Below, piece after piece: positions 1 through 6,874 of a stretch of DNA of 52,896 nt. Both the position numbers and the translations under genes were made by a program. Below the pieces are notes generated by a model, which saw nothing but the letters and a program-made list of their open reading frames with translations, was not told the origin of the DNA and ran no database searches. The DNA comes from JARRLC01 sp050290865 (lineage in GTDB: Bacteria > Pseudomonadota > Alphaproteobacteria > Rhizobiales > Rhodomicrobiaceae): positions 1 through 52,896 of the forward strand of contig JBNKIW010000023.1 of NCBI GenBank assembly GCA_050290865.1, given 5' to 3'. Numbering within the stretch: position 1 is the first letter of the stretch; each line of letters begins with the position of its first letter.

Positions 1-155
1 TGTCCGCCCTCACCAAATCCGCCGCGCTTGCTCTCATGATAGCGCAACCTTTTTGGTTCCGGCTCTGCCGGGTTGGGCATTCTAATCACCGATTTGGGCA
101 CATTACTTGAGCAACCAATGAGCAACCAGGGTGCCCATCGTTTGTATTCTCTGCG
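1..155. other. Left flank outside the prophage
   Basis: No convincing gene is visible. The segment lies upstream of the attL repeat and is presumably host DNA or the edge of a neighbouring element. Confidence 0.4.
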
Positions 156-219
156 CTAAGTCATTGAAAATACTGGTGCCGCAAGAGGGATTCGAACCCC
201 CGACCTACGCATTACGAAT
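156..219. repeat. attL: displaced 3' fragment of tRNA-Thr
   Basis: This segment matches 52471-52534 over 64 bp with two mismatches (positions 160 and 173). It contains the T-arm and acceptor 3' half of the tRNA-Thr gene, from CCA back through the 3' side of the anticodon stem and part of the loop. The match stops inside the anticodon loop, after which the sequence becomes AT-rich and unrelated. The 5' half of a tRNA is absent here, so this is the displaced original 3' end, as expected after integration into a tRNA gene. Confidence 0.93.
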
Positions 220-583
220 AGTAAATTTAATATTTTTTATCAAAGACATAACGCAAAAATCGTCGTCTAGAGCCCCACCGAAAACAAACGGCTTTTTTCC
301 TCTTTGTCTAGAGCGCCAAGCGGACTCGCACGCCGTGTAGCCGACACGGAGCAAACCGGCGATGCCGTCGCTGATGGATCGAACGATCGTTCTGCCTCGC
401 GGAAAGCCGGCCCGATCTCGATCCGCAGCGCATAGCCAAGCGCTGCCAGGTGCCGCCTGTCGAAGTTGGACATTGCCTACCCAAAATGCTATATTTCAAT
501 GGCAAGCCGCCCTTGCGATCCGAATTGTCACCGTATGGTGCGCGTGCCCGGTTCCGCCGAGGCTAGGACGCAAGGGCGCATTT
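220..583. other. Left-end non-coding region with possible integrase arm sites
   Basis: This interval of about 360 bp lies between attL and the last late gene. It begins AT-rich and holds two copies of GTCTAGA (265-271 and 306-312). A minus-strand frame at 267-473 could encode a 68-residue peptide beginning MSNFDRRHLAALG. It overlaps the GTCTAGA sites and matches nothing I recognise, so I do not call it a gene. Confidence 0.5.
265..312. promoter_or_regulatory. Candidate integrase arm-type sites, left end
   Basis: Two copies of GTCTAGA start at 265 and 306. The same heptamer occurs twice near the right end (52434 and 52447). CTAG is normally rare in bacterial DNA, and the four copies sit within about 150 bp of the two prophage ends. 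By analogy with the arm sites of lambda-type tyrosine recombinases, these may bind the integrase N-terminal domain. This is inference from position and repetition. Confidence 0.4.
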
Positions 584-1192
584 TTATTTGAAATCCCAAA
601 CGTCATTCAGTCTCGCATGGAGCATTTTGCGCCAGCGATCGCCGTGTTTGCGCGATCCATAGGACCGTGCGATCGCCCCCGCACACATATCGGCCAATTG
701 TACGAGAACATCGCTCTCGGAGTTTTTGAACCGGACGTCTTTGATCGCTCCAGTCCTCAATCGTTGCCGAAGGGCAGCGTTTAACCGTTGGCGAAATTCT
801 TTGTCGCCTGATCCGTCAATTCTGACTTTCGCGTTCCGGATCGTGCCGTTGTCATATTTCATCATTGATTTTACGAAAAATTCGTAAAAGCTCTCCTTGT
901 CGGTCATAAGGCGCGGTGACCGGATGGCCGCCTTCCTGACCACAATGGCGCGAACGCGGAAGGGGCAATCGCATACCGCCTCGAAGAATTTGTCCCGAAT
1001 TTCGTTGCTGCACTTGGAGAGCTTGAATTCGGGCTTATGCAATCGTCTGGCTTCGCTGGCATTGATGGCGGCCTCGGTCATGGCCGCATCGAGAGCGGTC
1101 GCAAACATCACCATTGCGGCAACGAATATTGGGCTGGCCCCCTGATCGACTCTGAAACCGGGATCGCCAGACTCATCAATGAACATCAGCAT
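584..1192 (-). CDS. DUF3800 domain protein
   Basis: A 202-residue protein begins MLMFIDESGDPGF, the typical DUF3800 opening in which the acidic residues are thought to form part of an RNase H-like active site. Further acidic patches are RIDGSGDKEF near residue 120 and LVQLADMCAGAIAR near residue 170, also usual for the family. The open frame extends 28 codons upstream to a TTG at 1276, but the internal ATG at 1192 puts the family motif at the N-terminus and is preferred. DUF3800 proteins are common in phages and mobile elements and their function is unsettled. This is the last gene of the late operon, where non-essential cargo often accumulates. Confidence 0.8.
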   Translation of the reverse strand: MLMFIDESGDPGFRVDQGASPIFVAAMVMFATALDAAMTEAAINASEARRLHKPEFKLSKCSNEIRDKFFEAVCDCPFRVRAIVVRKAAIRSPRLMTDKESFYEFFVKSMMKYDNGTIRNAKVRIDGSGDKEFRQRLNAALRQRLRTGAIKDVRFKNSESDVLVQLADMCAGAIARSYGSRKHGDRWRKMLHARLNDVWDFK

Positions 1193-1279
1193 GCCATTTC
1201 GAACAAAGTGACTGAGAGAATCATCCACACTCTTCCTGAGAAGTATGTCCCCAAAACACCTGCACCGCCATGCCAAAGC

Positions 1280-1414
1280 TCACCTGCCGGCGCGTCGAAC
1301 CAGATCGTCAGGCTGAATATGTCTGTTCTTGATAAGTCGTCTGAACTCTTCGTCAGTTATTGGGCCTATCTGCTGGCCGTTGCGGTGAACGTACCATGTC
1401 GGCGTCCGTGGCAT
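1280..1414 (-). CDS. Small GYF_2-like domain protein
   Basis: A protein of about 44 residues starting MPRTPTWYVHRNGQ, followed by the pattern W-Y-x(4)-G-x-x-x-G-P-I with a later DDLVRRAG. This resembles the GYF_2 (DUF4339) fold, a small domain thought to bind peptides and often found next to membrane segments. A longer frame to 1498 exists but its extra residues look unstructured. The protein is shorter than a normal GYF_2 domain at its C-terminus, where the usual final tryptophan is missing. The next gene, DUF3800, lies downstream in the same reading frame after a TGA stop. Confidence 0.5.
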   Translation of the reverse strand: MPRTPTWYVHRNGQQIGPITDEEFRRLIKNRHIQPDDLVRRAGR

Positions 1415-1504
1415 TCTCGCCCTCCCTCGCGCGCCGCGAATATGGCATCGGTCCAGAGGCCGCTTCAAGAACATGTGCTGAAGGTTGTGCTGGACCAACC
1501 GGCG

Positions 1505-1609
1505 TCACAGCGCGCCGAAATAAGCCCCTACAGCGAGATACGCCAATCTGCCCGCCAGCAATGCGCTGGCGATCAGGATGCCGGCGTCGAGCACGAAGTG
1601 CAGCGTCAT
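1505..1609 (-). CDS. 34-residue single-pass membrane peptide
   Basis: A very short frame starting MTLHFVLDAGILIAS. Nearly the whole peptide is one hydrophobic helix ending in LAVGAYFGAL. Its ATG overlaps the TGA of the preceding small gene in an ATGA junction, which supports translational coupling. The location between lysis genes and terminal cargo suggests a small lysis-accessory or holin-like peptide, but it is too short for family assignment. Confidence 0.5.
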   Translation of the reverse strand: MTLHFVLDAGILIASALLAGRLAYLAVGAYFGAL

Positions 1610-1809
1610 TTCAGAACTGCCAGGAGCGCCTCTTTCACGGGAACCTGGGCCGCAAGCAGAGCGACGATGAGCAACAGCTTGCCCATCGGTCCCTTCAGGA
1701 ACTTGGCGGGGTCGAAACCGGGCTTCTTGCGCTCCAAGACCCGCAACCGATACTCGATGGCTGTGAGTCGGTGCTCGATGCGCATGAGCAGGTCCAGCGT
1801 CGTGAGCAT
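1606..1809 (-). CDS. Small phage membrane protein, holin-like candidate
   Basis: A 67-residue protein starting MLTTLDLLMRIEHRL. The first half is an amphipathic helix rich in charged residues (RIEHRLTAIEYRLRVLE). A short hydrophobic segment follows (GKLLLIVALLAAQVPV). Small proteins with a coiled N-terminus and one membrane segment are common beside spanins and endolysins. It could be a holin, but a single helix and no known family make this tentative. It lies 27 bp downstream of the Rz1-like gene and is coupled to the next small gene. Confidence 0.55.
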   Translation of the reverse strand: MLTTLDLLMRIEHRLTAIEYRLRVLERKKPGFDPAKFLKGPMGKLLLIVALLAAQVPVKEALLAVLK

Positions 1810-1836
1810 GCCTGATGTTCTCCATGGCCTCATTCC

Positions 1837-2136
1837 TCACAGCGGTGAGCGGCAGGCGTCGTAAGCGGCGAGCACAGCCTCGGCGGCCGTGCGCTTCCTG
1901 GCGTCCGCCGCGCGCAGCCGGTCAATCCAGTTCGCCGTCGCCGACCGCGTCACGGGCGGCCGGGGCGCCGCGACGCGGGCGCGCAGGGCGGCAAGCGTCG
2001 CCGGCGGGATGCTCGGACATTTTTGTGCTGCAACATCAACGGCCACGGCCTGGCGCGCACCGCCCGCCGCGCAGCCAGCAAGCCCACTCGGGGCCGAAAA
2101 CAACAGGATCACCACCGCCCAGCTTCGCCAATTCAT
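1837..2136 (-). CDS. Rz1-like outer-membrane spanin lipoprotein
   Basis: A 99-residue protein beginning MNWRSWAVVILLFSAPSGLAGCAA. A signal peptide ends in the lipobox LAGC, so lipidation at the cysteine and outer-membrane anchoring are expected. A proline-containing stretch follows (PSIPPAT and APRPPVTR), as in o-spanins. The gene overlaps the Rz-like gene upstream in another frame by about 100 bp, the classic overlapping spanin arrangement. The Rz/Rz1 pair would bridge the periplasm and fuse inner and outer membranes after endolysin action. The host is therefore Gram-negative. Confidence 0.8.
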   Translation of the reverse strand: MNWRSWAVVILLFSAPSGLAGCAAGGARQAVAVDVAAQKCPSIPPATLAALRARVAAPRPPVTRSATANWIDRLRAADARKRTAAEAVLAAYDACRSPL

Positions 2137-2392
2137 CGCGCATCCCCTTCAATTCCGCCTCTTTCGTCGCCGTCTCGGCCTCGGCCTGCGCGGCCCGCTG
2201 TGCGAGGCCCGCCGCCGTCTCCTCGGCCTTCTTCACCGCCGCGGCCACAGCCCTGGCATTCGCCGCCTCGGCGTCGGCGCGTGCCGCAGCCTCGCCCGCG
2301 GCATAGCTGCTTGCCTTGATCGCTTCGAACCCGCCATAGAGCGCCGCGGAGACGGCGAAGAAGGCGAGCAACCACAGAGCCGCCCGCGTCAT
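2036..2392 (-). CDS. Rz-like inner-membrane spanin
   Basis: A 118-residue protein starting MTRAALWLLAFFAVSAALYG, an N-terminal membrane anchor. A long alanine- and glutamate-rich coiled coil (about residues 30-92) follows, typical of i-spanins. The C-terminal end is basic. The ATG at 2392 overlaps the TGA of the endolysin gene in an ATGA junction. The Rz1-like gene starts inside the 3' end of this gene in another frame. Composition is extremely alanine-rich, so assignment rests on architecture and context rather than sequence identity. Confidence 0.78.
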   Translation of the reverse strand: MTRAALWLLAFFAVSAALYGGFEAIKASSYAAGEAAARADAEAANARAVAAAVKKAEETAAGLAQRAAQAEAETATKEAELKGMRDELAKLGGGDPVVFGPEWACWLRGGRCAPGRGR

Positions 2393-3669
2393 GCCGCACC
2401 TCCGACCGGCCGCGACCATTTCTCGATGCGTGCCCTGATCCGCGCGCCGTAGCGGCGCCACAGCAGCAGCGCGGCGAACGCCAGCACCGCCGGAACGATG
2501 ACGCCAAGACCGAGCTTGACGATGCCCACCAGCGAGTTGATCGCCTGGGTCGCCACATCGGCGTCCTTGCCCGATTGCACGAGCAGGTCGAGGACGCCGG
2601 TTTCCTCCGCGACTTTCGCCGCGCTGCCCGTGGCCAGCAGCACCGCCGCCGTCTTGTCGGCGTCTGCTGCCTTCACATCGGCATCGCCGGCCTTGCGCAG
2701 GCCATCCACGCCGCCGGCGGCTTCGGCCGGAACCGGCCAGGGTTTCGCCGTGTCTGCCATCAGCGCGGTGAGCACGACGGGCGACAGTTCGCCGGTCAGC
2801 GGCAGCTTGCTTTCCGCCTGGAAATCGAGAACGGTCGAGCGCGTACGCGGCCCCATGAGGCCGTCCTCGGTTAGCCCCTTCTCCGCATAGCCGAGCGCGT
2901 TCAAGCGCCGCTGCGCCTCCAGGACGGCCTCGGAAAAGGGCATGCCGACGCGGTAGGTGACCGGCGCGGCGGACGAGGCCGCTGCAGCCTTCTGCGGCGC
3001 CCCGAGCGCCTTCACCCATGCCGCATGCCAAAGCTGGCGGTCCTTCCAGCCGATCGGCGTGGCCTTGGCGTAGCCCGAGCCGTAATTGATGCCGAGACAG
3101 CACCCTTTAAAATTGCCGTAGTCGGCGAAAACGTTGAGATCGCCCGCGCTCGGATGCGCCCGCCAGGTCAGGCAGGCCGCAAGGACCCAGTTTTCCGGCT
3201 TCTCGATCAGATCCGGGTGCGCGACATAGGGCACGCCCGTCTTGCGTTCCAGGAAGCGGTAAAATCCTTTCCCCGTCGCCTGCAGAGGCCCGCCGCCGCG
3301 GAAATCGAAACCATCATTGTCGTTCGTGCCGTCTTCTTCGTTGCCCAGGCGCCATCCATATTGGAAATTGGCCATGCCGACCGGATTGCGGACGAATTTC
3401 ACGGCCGCCGGGCGCTTCGGCCACACCGCGAGCACGCGGCTCGCCGTCCGGTAGTACGTACTTTCCCGCACCACGGTGAGCCCGCCAGTCTCATGACAGA
3501 CATTCGCCATGAAGGCGGCGAGGCGCGCGGGCGTGTTGATGTCCCACGCATCGAGCGTCTGCGCCGCTTCGGGCGACGAGAACGCCTCGACATAGGGCGG
3601 CAACGGCTTTCTGTGCGGGTTGATCTGCGCACACACCGTGCGCAGCATAGTCTCGGTAAGCTGGATCAT
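2389..3669 (-). CDS. Endolysin: GH19 glycosidase with peptidoglycan-binding domain and C-terminal membrane helix
   Basis: A 426-residue muralytic enzyme. Residues 1-210 match GH19 (chitinase-like) endolysins, with NVCHETGG containing the probable catalytic Glu60 and later NYGSGYA and QLWHAAW segments. A PG_binding_1 type domain lies near residues 245-300 (VLEAQRRLNALGY, DGLMGPRT). An Ala/Asp-rich linker and one strong membrane helix (about 384-404, GVIVPAVLAFAALLLW) close the protein. A C-terminal membrane anchor is unusual for an endolysin and may hold it at the inner membrane until holin triggering. The gene is coupled to the i-spanin gene downstream. Confidence 0.88.
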   Translation of the reverse strand: MIQLTETMLRTVCAQINPHRKPLPPYVEAFSSPEAAQTLDAWDINTPARLAAFMANVCHETGGLTVVRESTYYRTASRVLAVWPKRPAAVKFVRNPVGMANFQYGWRLGNEEDGTNDNDGFDFRGGGPLQATGKGFYRFLERKTGVPYVAHPDLIEKPENWVLAACLTWRAHPSAGDLNVFADYGNFKGCCLGINYGSGYAKATPIGWKDRQLWHAAWVKALGAPQKAAAASSAAPVTYRVGMPFSEAVLEAQRRLNALGYAEKGLTEDGLMGPRTRSTVLDFQAESKLPLTGELSPVVLTALMADTAKPWPVPAEAAGGVDGLRKAGDADVKAADADKTAAVLLATGSAAKVAEETGVLDLLVQSGKDADVATQAINSLVGIVKLGLGVIVPAVLAFAALLLWRRYGARIRARIEKWSRPVGGAA

Positions 3670-3705
3670 GTCGAACTCGCCCTCTTTTTCGGCGTCATTG
3701 TTTGC

Positions 3706-4407
3706 CTAAAACTCCATGGCGCATTGCGTTTCGCCCGCCGGTTCGGGCGGCGCCAGATCGAGCATGCCCTGCTCGTAAGCCTCCTCGATGCGGCGGCAGG
3801 CGGCGTCGAAATAGGCGCGCTCGCGCTCGATGCCGATGAAGCGGCGCCCCATCTTCACGCAGGCGACGCCGGTCGTGCCGGAGCCCATGAACGGGTCGAG
3901 GATCAGCTGCGCATCGTCGGGAAGCTGGGCGAGGCACCAGGTCATGACGCCCACGGGCTTTTGCGTCGGATGATCGCCGCGCGGCTCGTTGTTCTGGCGC
4001 AGCATGCCGTTCCAGCGGTATTGAATGCGCCGTACCGCCTTGGGCAGATTGGTCCAGGCCAGTTCGCAATCGGCGAAATCGCCGGAGGTGAACTTGTCCC
4101 ACACCAGCCAGCAGGATGACGGCGGCATGGCGTAGTAATTGCCGCCGAAGACGATTTTCCAGCGCCCGCAGGCCATAACCATGTTCATCAGGCTCGGCGC
4201 GACCGGCTGGTTGTCCCAATTGCTCGGCGCGAAGGTGCGGCTTGGGCATTTCTTCGTGCCACTGCCAATCTTGCCGCGGCTCGCGGCGCCGATCCCGTAG
4301 GGTGGATCGGTCACGAGCGCGTCCACGGGGCCGAGTTGTGGCAGAACGGTGCGGCAATCGCCGTGATAGAGCGTGCAGTCGCCGATCACGGCTTTTGCGT
4401 GGATCAT
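3706..4407 (-). CDS. Phage DNA methyltransferase (N4/N6 amino type)
   Basis: A 233-residue SAM-dependent methyltransferase. DPPY (residues 34-37) is the catalytic motif IV and DPFMGSGTT (171-179) is the SAM-binding motif I. Motif IV precedes motif I, as in the beta class, which includes CcrM-like GANTC enzymes and many orphan phage methylases. No restriction partner is next to it, so it is probably an orphan that protects phage DNA or alters host transcription. The ATG at 4407 overlaps the stop of the gpD-like tail gene, so it is co-expressed with late genes. Confidence 0.85.
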   Translation of the reverse strand: MIHAKAVIGDCTLYHGDCRTVLPQLGPVDALVTDPPYGIGAASRGKIGSGTKKCPSRTFAPSNWDNQPVAPSLMNMVMACGRWKIVFGGNYYAMPPSSCWLVWDKFTSGDFADCELAWTNLPKAVRRIQYRWNGMLRQNNEPRGDHPTQKPVGVMTWCLAQLPDDAQLILDPFMGSGTTGVACVKMGRRFIGIERERAYFDAACRRIEEAYEQGMLDLAPPEPAGETQCAMEF

Positions 4408-5396
4408 GTGGGCCTCTTTGGTGCTTTCACTTCGATGGTGGTCGTGTAGCCCTGGCTGTTCAGCTCATGGCTGATGGTCTCAGCGAGCCATGTGCCGTCC
4501 ACGCCGTCGCGGACGCCGGAGACGATGGCGAGGCTTTCGGCCGTCACGGACGGATCGCCGATGATGGTGAAGCGGCCGGAGGCCTCTTTGCGCCCCAGGG
4601 CGGCCTTGCTCGACTGCGCTTCGGCCTTGGCCTCATCCTGGTTCTGGCTGAGACCGCGCAGACGGTGAGCCGGGCCGTCGCCGTCCTCGGCATCCTCGAC
4701 CATGAGCTTCGCCTTTTCGCGGTCGTACCAGCACGCCGCTGCCGAGCCGTAGCGCGGACGCCCCAGCTTCGGCTTCACATCCCAATCGAGGAGATTGCCC
4801 GGCTGGGTGATGCTGATTGTTGGCAGTGTTAGCCCGCCGGCTGATTGTCCGGCAGCGCGCTTGACGAAGATCAGCTTGCCGCCACCCACCTTGAACGTGG
4901 CGTCATGGCGCCTGGCCAGGCGCGTGCCGAAATGGAGAAGCGGCTCGCCGGTCTTGGCGAGGTACGGATAAATGAAGCCGGCCAGTTCGGGGCTGACAAT
5001 GGCCTCAAGCCCGTGCGCGGCGGCCTCCTCTTTCAGGATGTCGCCAAGCTTCTTGTTGTCCCAGTGCTTGTTCCGGCGCTCCTTCAGCGCCGATGTCGTA
5101 TCGACGGCACGCGCCGACACGGACAGCGTCTGCCCTTGGCTGCCGCCCTTCGACGACACGTCATCGACGGTGAACAGCCCCATATAGACGAGGCCGGTCT
5201 CGGCATAGCCGAGCCAGCAGCCGAGCTTCGCCTTTTCGCGCGGGAGCGCCACCAGGCCGTCGCGGTCATCGACCTCGAAGGACAGCGTGTCGCTCTCATG
5301 CCCGGCCGCGTCCTTGAGCGTGAGCGACAACAGCCGGTCATTGATCCGCGACGTGACATCGACGCCATCGGCGAAAATCTGGAATACGGGCGTCAC
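4404..5396 (-). CDS. Tail protein D (P2 gpD-like, late control D family)
   Basis: A 330-residue protein starting MTPVFQIFADGVDVTSRIND, a recognisable gpD opening. In P2-like phages gpD forms the hub of the baseplate, structurally similar to T4 gp27. The pattern DRLLSLTLKDAAG, followed by SDTLSFEVDDRDG, is typical. It lies directly after the gpX-like gene, the usual X-D order. Confidence 0.88.
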   Translation of the reverse strand: MTPVFQIFADGVDVTSRINDRLLSLTLKDAAGHESDTLSFEVDDRDGLVALPREKAKLGCWLGYAETGLVYMGLFTVDDVSSKGGSQGQTLSVSARAVDTTSALKERRNKHWDNKKLGDILKEEAAAHGLEAIVSPELAGFIYPYLAKTGEPLLHFGTRLARRHDATFKVGGGKLIFVKRAAGQSAGGLTLPTISITQPGNLLDWDVKPKLGRPRYGSAAACWYDREKAKLMVEDAEDGDGPAHRLRGLSQNQDEAKAEAQSSKAALGRKEASGRFTIIGDPSVTAESLAIVSGVRDGVDGTWLAETISHELNSQGYTTTIEVKAPKRPT

Positions 5397-5437
5397 GGGT
5401 CAGCGTGGGCTGGCGGCTCGCGAGGCGGCGGGTGCGA

Positions 5438-5650
5438 TCAGTCCCAGAGCCGGATGACCGGCTTGGTGGTCTGCTTCGGCATCTCGGGAAGCATCAACGT
5501 GGTGCCGATGGGGAGAATAGGACCGAGCGCCGCCAAGCCGGGATTGACGTCATAGACGGCCTCGGTGACGTCGGCCGTGCGGCCGTAATGGATGTGGCAG
5601 ACCAGATCGACCGTGAGGCCGGTTTGGCGGATTTGGCGGAGCGTGGGCAT
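5438..5650 (-). CDS. Tail protein X (gpX-like, LysM-type)
   Basis: A 70-residue protein taken from the internal ATG at 5650 (MPTLRQIRQTG). Features are the VDLVCHIHYGR segment, then VTEAVYDVNPGLAALGPILPIG, which match phage tail protein X and its LysM-like fold. A longer frame to 5707 adds 19 residues that do not match the family. GpX is a small baseplate or tail-tip component. It precedes gpD in the transcription order, as in P2-like phages. Confidence 0.85.
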   Translation of the reverse strand: MPTLRQIRQTGLTVDLVCHIHYGRTADVTEAVYDVNPGLAALGPILPIGTTLMLPEMPKQTTKPVIRLWD

Positions 5651-5813
5651 TTCTGAGCGTAATCCAAACACAATAAGTTCGGCGTTGACTGGGAGTTGAC
5701 GGGGCACAGCAGCGGCTCTGCTGATTTGATTGAGAGCCGCTTCCTGGTACGATAGGGGGATATTTCGCGATGGCCCTTATGGGTGCAGCTTGCTGCTAGA
5801 CAAATATTTGACC

Positions 5814-6401
5814 ATGAATGACAAAAAAGAGCTTTCTGATGAGGATATCAAGAAAATAGCGGAAGCTATTTCTACAATTCACACTGGTCTAACAAAGCGC
5901 CAACCGAGAGCAGCTCATGGTATTATATATTTTTGGCTGTTCATATCTTGGGTGCTAAACATAACTGGAATAGCAAGTATAGTCGATGGTCTTATAATTT
6001 GGTCTGAATTTTTTTACAATTTCATATCGATTTACAGAAGGGTGTTGCGTGATCCGATACTCGCTCTTTTGCGCACGTTGTGGCCCACTGCGTGGCCAGA
6101 AATACCATCATGGGTTGGAGATTTGTTTGTAATATATTCGGGATTGCTTATAGCTGCAACTGCAATGTTTATTTTAGAGCGCGGCGCGTCAAGCAGTATC
6201 TGGAAGTTATTTTTTGATAGAAAGAAATGGTTTTCCTCTATAATGGCAACAGCACTTCTCCCCCTGTTGTTGCTGTTAGGTGTTTTCAGCAGAAACATAT
6301 ATTGGCGGATATGGAGCAGGAATTATTATAAATATCTTGGAACGACACTAATTGCTTTAATGCTCTTGATGTTTATAAATTTTCAGGTATCGAGAAAATA
6401 G
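5814..6401 (+). CDS. AT-rich membrane protein of unknown function (cargo gene)
   Basis: A 195-residue protein starting MNDKKELSDEDIKKIAEA. After a charged N-terminus come about four hydrophobic segments (IIYFWLFISWVLNITG, FVIYSGLLIAATAMFIL, IMATALLPLLLLLG, TTLIALMLLMFINF). It is on the opposite strand from its neighbours, sits between gpX and gpU, and is much richer in A+T than the tail genes, which suggests separate acquisition. An upstream TTG at 5730 would extend the frame by 28 residues, but the ATG at 5814 fits a normal N-terminus better. No family is recognised. A role in superinfection exclusion or lysogenic conversion is only a guess from its membrane nature. Confidence 0.7.
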   Translation: MNDKKELSDEDIKKIAEAISTIHTGLTKRQPRAAHGIIYFWLFISWVLNITGIASIVDGLIIWSEFFYNFISIYRRVLRDPILALLRTLWPTAWPEIPSWVGDLFVIYSGLLIAATAMFILERGASSSIWKLFFDRKKWFSSIMATALLPLLLLLGVFSRNIYWRIWSRNYYKYLGTTLIALMLLMFINFQVSRK

Positions 6402-6460
6402 GAGCTGACATTCTGCATAAGCAGGGAGTCCAAGTTCTAAAGAAAGATATTGTATTCTCC

Positions 6461-6874
6461 TTACTTAAACAACCACCCGGAAGAACCGCCATAATCACCG
6501 CCATAACGGGCGACTTCGAGATCAAAACAGAGCTTCCGCGGCAGGCCTGCATAACCGATGTGCTCGTGCGCCTCGCCAATGCTGACAATCACTACCCGCC
6601 CGAACACGTGGCCGGTGCCGAGCACCATCATCATCGGCGCGCCTGCCCCCGCCGTGCGCTCGAACGCCCGGAATTTGTCCCAGCCGCCGATGGCTTCGGG
6701 AAAGAGGAGCCCGGAAATCGTGATCCGCTTCTGCCCCGGCCCGAGGAATTGCAGTGCCGGTTCGCGCCCCAGCCGCTCCAGGGCGGGCCACCGGAACTCG
6801 GCCTGTTGCTGTAGGCGTTGATAGGTTAGCGGCAGCACCTCGAACTGGTGCGGGCCGAGTTGCAGGAGCGCCAT
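6461..6874 (-). CDS. Tail protein U (P2 gpU-like)
   Basis: A 137-residue protein starting MALLQLGPHQFEVLPLTYQ. The pattern with WPALERLG, GPGQKRITISGLLFPE and HVFGRVVIVSI matches phage P2 gpU. In this family gpU acts in tail assembly or termination. The start codon overlaps the end of the tape measure gene at 6874. The adjacent AT-rich insertion separates it from gpX, which would normally follow directly. Confidence 0.88.
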   Translation of the reverse strand: MALLQLGPHQFEVLPLTYQRLQQQAEFRWPALERLGREPALQFLGPGQKRITISGLLFPEAIGGWDKFRAFERTAGAGAPMMMVLGTGHVFGRVVIVSIGEAHEHIGYAGLPRKLCFDLEVARYGGDYGGSSGWLFK

